Source of the DNA: Enterovirga sp.
GTDB lineage: Bacteria; Pseudomonadota; Alphaproteobacteria; Rhizobiales; Beijerinckiaceae
Reading direction: 5' to 3'
NCBI GenBank assembly: GCA_028290385.1
Contig: JAQGJZ010000412.1
Location: 1 to 9,037, forward strand
DNA: 9,037 nucleotides
Shown here one piece after another: positions 5,936-9,037 of the stretch (positions are counted from its first letter, which is position 1; each line of letters begins with the position of its first letter). A model generated the notes under the pieces. That model saw only the letters and a program-made list of their open reading frames with translations. It had not been told where the DNA came from and ran no database searches. A program made the translations under genes and the position numbers.

Positions 5936-6800
5936 TCTGCTTGCCGAGGCGGCCGGCGAGGTCCTGGATGTATTGCCACGCCGTGCGGCCCGACCGCGCG
6001 CCGCGCGTCGTCGCCCATTCCAGCGCTTCGGCCCGCACCACCGCCTGGTCCTCCTCGAGCCCGAGGTGGGCCGCATAAGCGAACACCATCTCCAGGTATT
6101 CGTCCTGGCTGCACTTGTGGAAGCCGAGCCAGAGACCGAACCGGTCCGACAGCGACACCTTCTCCTCGACGGCCTCGCCCGGATTGATCGCGGTGGAGCG
6201 CTCGTTCTCCATCATGTCGCGCGGCAGCAGGTGCCGGCGGTTCGAGGTGGCGTAGAAGACGACGTTGTCCGGCCGACCCTCGATCCCGCCCTCCAGTACC
6301 GCCTTGAGCGACTTGTAGGAGGTGTCGTCGCCGTCGAACGAGAGATCGTCGCAGAAAATGATGAAGCGGTGCGGGTCGGCGCGGACCTGCGTCATCAGGT
6401 CCGGCAGGGTGTCGATGTCCTCGCGATGGATCTCGATCAGCTTGAGCGGCCGCTCCGGCGCGTCCTTGCCGGCGTTGATCTCGCCATGCACGGCCTTCAC
6501 GAGCGAGGACTTGCCCATGCCACGCGCGCCCCAGAGGAGCGCGTTGTTGGCGGGCAGGCCGCGCGCGAAGCGCTCCGTGTTCTCGACCAGGGTGTCGCGC
6601 ACGCGGTCGATGCCCCGCAACAGCGCCATGTCGACCCGATTCACCCGAGGTACGGGGGAGGGAAGCCTCTTTGCCGCCTGCCACACGAACGCGTCAGCCC
6701 CCGTGAAGTCGGGTTTCGGCGAAACGGCGGGCGTGAGGCGTTCGAGCGCCTCGGCGATGCGCGCGAGCAGGGCGAGCGTGGCAGGTTCGGCAGCGGACAT
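5928..6800 (-). CDS. DUF815 family ATPase (AAA+-type)
   Basis: A 290-aa protein on the minus strand matching the DUF815 P-loop ATPase family. An N-terminal helical part precedes the Walker A motif GARGMGKS (91-98). Walker B is FIIFCDD (147-152 core, D151/D152), a sensor-like segment is YATSNRRHLLPR (184-194), and SLSDRFGLWLGF (216-227) carries R220, a candidate arginine finger. A DEYLEMVFAYA region and the helical C-terminus complete the usual architecture and length. No signal peptide or membrane helix is seen, so it is cytosolic. The cellular role is not established. I recall this gene near pcm and M23/LytM genes in Rhizobiales, so a tie to envelope biology is possible but inferred. ATG at 6798-6800 is chosen by family length, although no Shine-Dalgarno sequence is visible before it. 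Confidence 0.93.
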   Translation of the reverse strand: MSAAEPATLALLARIAEALERLTPAVSPKPDFTGADAFVWQAAKRLPSPVPRVNRVDMALLRGIDRVRDTLVENTERFARGLPANNALLWGARGMGKSSLVKAVHGEINAGKDAPERPLKLIEIHREDIDTLPDLMTQVRADPHRFIIFCDDLSFDGDDTSYKSLKAVLEGGIEGRPDNVVFYATSNRRHLLPRDMMENERSTAINPGEAVEEKVSLSDRFGLWLGFHKCSQDEYLEMVFAYAAHLGLEEDQAVVRAEALEWATTRGARSGRTAWQYIQDLAGRLGKQIS

Positions 6801-6835
6801 CGGGGCTGGGACGGGTCGGGGAAAGGGCCTTCCGC

Positions 6836-6862
6836 TTAATCAGCCCGCGCAGCCCTGTCCAA
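6836..6862 (-). promoter_or_regulatory. Weak candidate promoter for the DUF815 gene
   Basis: On the minus strand, TTGGAC (6857-6862) and GATTAA (6836-6841) are spaced 15 nt apart, upstream of the ATG at 6800. The spacing is short and the -10 match is poor. It is offered only because GATTAA is the one A/T-rich hexamer in this GC-rich stretch. Confidence 0.2.
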
Positions 6863-7019
6863 CCCCTGCGCGCCTGTGCCCGTTCAGCGTGCGATGCACA
6901 ATAGAATGCCAGCCCAGATTTGCGTCACACGCGGGCGAGCCTGGTCGGACGGCCACAATCGTTACCTGGACCTTTCCAAGCTATGCGTCCCATGCATGTC
7001 GGAACAAGGTTATTGGCGC

Positions 7020-7048
7020 TTCTTCAACCATGAGGCCCATTCTATATG
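7020..7048 (+). promoter_or_regulatory. Weak candidate promoter for the DUF1127 gene
   Basis: TATATG (7043-7048), a plausible -10 box, lies 17 nt after TTCTTC (7020-7025), which would be a poor -35. It lies in the most A/T-rich part of the region, 52 nt before the DUF1127 start codon. I find no convincing EcfG-type GGAAC...GTT pair, although GGAAC occurs at 7001-7005. Confidence 0.25.
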
Positions 7049-7100
7049 CACTGCAACACGGTCGGCATCGGGTCGATCGCGAAATTTCCGAGCCACTCAG

Positions 7101-7253
7101 ATGTTCACCTCCGTCATTCTTTCCAAGATTCGCGAATACCTCCGCTACCGCGAGACGATGCGCGAGCTGTCGCGCCTTTCCGACCGCGAGCTCGAGGATA
7201 TCGGCATCGCGCGTCATCAGATCAGCGGCGTTGCCCGCGGAGTTGCCGCCTGA
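7101..7253 (+). CDS. Small DUF1127 family protein
   Basis: A 50-aa basic protein starting at ATG 7101. It shows the typical DUF1127 (YjiS-like) layout: an arginine-rich amphipathic helix (KIREYLRYRETMRELSRL, residues 9-26) followed by SDRELEDIGIARHQI (27-41). The upstream in-frame extension to 6876 is rejected, because family members begin just before the helix and the extension looks non-coding. Alphaproteobacterial DUF1127 proteins are often short and stress-induced; some studied members bind RNA or affect carbon and phosphate metabolism. That is family knowledge and has not been shown for this gene. It appears to be a single-gene unit, with an A/T-rich leader before it and its own terminator after it. 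Confidence 0.9.
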   Translation: MFTSVILSKIREYLRYRETMRELSRLSDRELEDIGIARHQISGVARGVAA

Positions 7254-7284
7254 TTCATCCGTGGTCCCGGATCAGGCGACATCG

Positions 7285-7314
7285 AACGCCCGCCCTCGAG
7301 GCGGGCGTTTTCGT
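7285..7314 (+). terminator. Intrinsic terminator after the DUF1127 gene
   Basis: A perfect 10-bp stem, AACGCCCGCC (7285-7294) with GGCGGGCGTT (7300-7309), encloses a 5-nt loop CTCGA and runs into TTTT. It lies 31 nt after the DUF1127 stop and 55 nt before trmFO, so trmFO should have its own promoter. Confidence 0.9.
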
Positions 7315-7369
7315 GTCTAGAGGTCGCACGCGCTTGCTCCGGTCCTGGCCGATCCGCTAACCCGGCCGG

Positions 7370-8800
7370 ATGGAAGAACAGATCCACATCGTGGGCGGCG
7401 GGCTCGCCGGGTCGGAGGCGGCCTGGCAGGCGGCCGAGGCAGGCGCGCAGGTCGTCCTGCACGAAATGCGTCCGGAGCGCGGGACCGAGGCGCACAAGAG
7501 TGACGGGCTCGCCGAGCTCGTCTGCTCGAACTCGTTCCGCTCCGACGACGCCGAGGCGAATGCCGTCGGGCTGATCCACCAGGAGATGCGCCGGCTTGGC
7601 TCGCTGATCATGCGCGAGGCCGACCGGCACAAGGTGCCCGCGGGCAGCGCGCTCGCGGTCGACCGCGACGGGTTTTCGGCCGCCGTCACGGCGGCCCTCG
7701 AGGCGCATCCCCGCATTTCGATCGTCCGTGAGGAGGTGGCCGGCCTGCCCCCCGAAAGCTGGGGCCGCACGATCATCGCGACCGGTCCGCTGACCTCGCC
7801 GGCCCTGGCCGACGGCATCCGCGAGCTGACCGGGGAGGGCGAGCTCGCGTTCTTCGATGCCATCGCGCCGATCGTCCACCGGGACTCGATCGACATGGGC
7901 GTGGCCTGGTTCCAGTCGCGCTACGACAAGGCGGGACCGGGCGGCACGGGCGCCGACTACATCAATTGCCCGCTCAACCGGGAGCAATACGAAGCCTTCG
8001 TCGACGCGCTCGTCGCGGGCGACAAGACCTCCTTCAAGGAATGGGAGGCCTCAACGCCCTATTTCGACGGCTGCCTGCCGATCGAGGTGATGGCGGAGCG
8101 CGGGCGCGAGACGCTGCGCTGGGGACCGATGAAGCCGGTCGGCCTCACCAACCCGCACAGGCCGGAGGACCGGCCTGCCGCCGTGGTGCAGTTGCGTCAG
8201 GACAACGCGCTCGGCACCCTGTTCAACCTCGTCGGCTTCCAGACCAAGCTGAAACACGGCGAGCAGGTGCGGATCTTCCGCACCATCCCCGGCCTCGAGA
8301 ACGCGGAATTCGCCCGGCTCGGTGGCCTGCACCGCAACACCTACATCAACTCGCCGAAGCTGCTCGACCGGACGCTCCGGCTGAAGCTCCGGCCTGATCT
8401 CCGCTTCGCCGGCCAGATCACGGGCTGCGAGGGTTACGTCGAGAGCGCGGCCGTCGGGCTGATGGCGGGACGATTCGCGGCCGCGGAGGCCGTCGGGGCG
8501 AGCGTCGAGCCGCTGCCGCTCACAACCGCGATCGGCGCACTGATCAACCACATCACGGGCGGGCACATCGCGGCCGACCCCGAGGAGGGCGAGGTCTCGG
8601 CCGCGAAGCCGCGCTCCTTCCAGCCGATGAACGTCAATTTCGGCCTGTTTCCGCCGCTCGATCGCGCGCCCAAGGCGCCGGACGGCAAGCGCCTGCGCGG
8701 CTCCGAAAAGGCGCTCGCCAAGAAAAAGGCCCTGACCGACCGGGCGCGGGCGGAGTTGGGCCGCTGGCTCGGCGAAGAAGCGCCCGCCGCCGCGGCCTGA
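7370..8800 (+). CDS. trmFO: Methylenetetrahydrofolate-tRNA-(uracil-54-C5)-methyltransferase
   Basis: A 476-aa TrmFO (Gid) flavoprotein. It methylates U54 in the T-loop of tRNA to ribothymidine, using methylenetetrahydrofolate as the carbon donor and FAD as cofactor. The N-terminus carries the FAD-binding [14 protein letters not shown] (6-19). The family segment HEMRP...[11 protein letters not shown] contains C52, equivalent to the Cys53 region in B. subtilis. [14 protein letters not shown] (232-245) holds C235, the expected catalytic cysteine. [40 protein letters not shown] and [13 protein letters not shown] are further family signatures. The length is normal and no lesion is seen. ATG 7370 lies directly before the FAD-binding strand; no strong ribosome binding site is visible. 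The stop codon directly abuts the stop of the convergent gene. Confidence 0.97.
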   Translation: MEEQIHIVGGGLAGSEAAWQAAEAGAQVVLHEMRPERGTEAHKSDGLAELVCSNSFRSDDAEANAVGLIHQEMRRLGSLIMREADRHKVPAGSALAVDRDGFSAAVTAALEAHPRISIVREEVAGLPPESWGRTIIATGPLTSPALADGIRELTGEGELAFFDAIAPIVHRDSIDMGVAWFQSRYDKAGPGGTGADYINCPLNREQYEAFVDALVAGDKTSFKEWEASTPYFDGCLPIEVMAERGRETLRWGPMKPVGLTNPHRPEDRPAAVVQLRQDNALGTLFNLVGFQTKLKHGEQVRIFRTIPGLENAEFARLGGLHRNTYINSPKLLDRTLRLKLRPDLRFAGQITGCEGYVESAAVGLMAGRFAAAEAVGASVEPLPLTTAIGALINHITGGHIAADPEEGEVSAAKPRSFQPMNVNFGLFPPLDRAPKAPDGKRLRGSEKALAKKKALTDRARAELGRWLGEEAPAAAA

Positions 8801-9037
8801 TCAGCCGAGCGCGATGTCGCGCCCGTCCGGGCCGGCAAGGCGCGCGCTCAGGTTTGGGCTGGCGCCCGCCTCGATCGCGACGAGGTCGGCCGCCCCGAGC
8901 GCGGTCAGCACCGCGCGCAAGCGCGCCGGTTCGGGATGCGTCAGCGTCAGCCTGTTCAGCCTCAGCCCCGCATCCGCGATGGAGGCGGCCGGCCCGGCGC
9001 CGTCCGGCCATTCGATCAAGAACGGCACCGTTCCGCC
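8801..9037 (-). CDS. VOC/glyoxalase-like domain protein (C-terminal part, 5' cut by window)
   Basis: The minus-strand frame runs from the window end to TGA at 8801-8803 and gives 78 residues. A GTG at 9028 lies in frame, but the frame stays open to the edge and the first residues (GGTVPFLIEWPDG) are the middle of a known pattern, so this is the C-terminal part of a longer protein. VPFLIEWP, then LRLNRLTLTHPEPARLRAVLTALG and a final short strand set (ARLAGPDGRDIALG) match the end of glyoxalase-like (PF13468-type) VOC proteins as I remember them. Ligand and reaction cannot be inferred from this fragment. Confidence 0.7.
   Translation of the reverse strand, partial: GGTVPFLIEWPDGAGPAASIADAGLRLNRLTLTHPEPARLRAVLTALGAADLVAIEAGASPNLSARLAGPDGRDIALG

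Larger units (their letters stand above)
6801..7100. other. Intergenic region between divergent DUF815 and DUF1127 genes
   Basis: This 300-nt stretch carries no convincing gene. An open frame upstream of and in frame with the DUF1127 protein (from 6876) exists, but its translation is low-similarity and unlike the family. The part 6961-7080 holds 56 A/T in 120 bases (about 53% GC), far below the surrounding genes. Small structures seen are the inverted repeat GTGC-GAT-GCAC at 6889-6899 and the palindrome CATGCATG at 6991-6998. The region must hold promoters for both flanking genes and could also encode a long 5' leader or a small RNA. Confidence 0.7.

Noticed and set aside
7001..7005. GGAAC as the -35 of an EcfG general-stress promoter
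   Set aside because: No CGTT or GTT follows at the required 16-18 nt spacing.
6876..7100. N-terminal extension of the DUF1127 protein to 125 aa
   Set aside because: The extra 75 residues do not resemble the family, the DNA is A/T-rich intergenic in character, and ATG 7101 gives the normal DUF1127 length.
6322..7320. Plus-strand open frame of 332 codons opposite the DUF815 gene and through the intergenic region
   Set aside because: It is antisense to a well-supported ATPase and overlaps the DUF1127 gene; no domain is recognisable.

Overview
This is a high-GC (roughly 70% by eye), densely packed alphaproteobacterial chromosomal segment. The gene families and their order point to Rhizobiales (Hyphomicrobiales), most likely Methylobacteriaceae. 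The genus is an inference from gene content and composition, not from a marker gene. I see no phage, transposase, CRISPR, rRNA or tRNA signal.

Left part (1-3434, all + strand): a pyruvate dehydrogenase (PDH) gene cluster. It holds the C-terminal half of the E1 beta subunit (pdhB, cut by the window edge), a small DUF5076 protein, a Uma2-family (DUF820, restriction-endonuclease-like fold) protein, the complete E2 dihydrolipoamide acetyltransferase (pdhC) and a nucleoside 2-deoxyribosyltransferase-family protein. Gaps are 4, 37, 5 and 16 nt, so these are probably cotranscribed. E1 and E2 are consecutive parts of one complex; the Uma2 gene between them is the odd member.

Middle part (3508-6800): a protein-L-isoaspartate methyltransferase-like gene, an NlpD-like lipoprotein with a degenerate LytM/M23 domain, a small DUF805 membrane protein, and, convergent on the minus strand, a DUF815 AAA+-type ATPase. 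Pcm next to an NlpD-like factor is an arrangement known from many proteobacteria. The LytM domain has lost most zinc-ligand positions, as in E. coli NlpD, so it is predicted to be an envelope amidase regulator rather than a peptidase.

Right part (6801-9037): a comparatively AT-rich 300-nt intergenic stretch precedes a 50-aa DUF1127 protein, which is followed by a clear intrinsic terminator. Then come trmFO (folate/FAD-dependent tRNA U54 methyltransferase) and, convergent with it, the C-terminal part of a VOC/glyoxalase-like protein that runs off the right edge.

Overall this is mostly core metabolism and housekeeping. I found no convincing new multi-gene system. The points most worth a second look are the Uma2 gene inside the PDH cluster, the catalytically degenerate LytM lipoprotein with its 24-bp repeat linker, the divergent Pcm-like enzyme, and the long DUF1127 leader.
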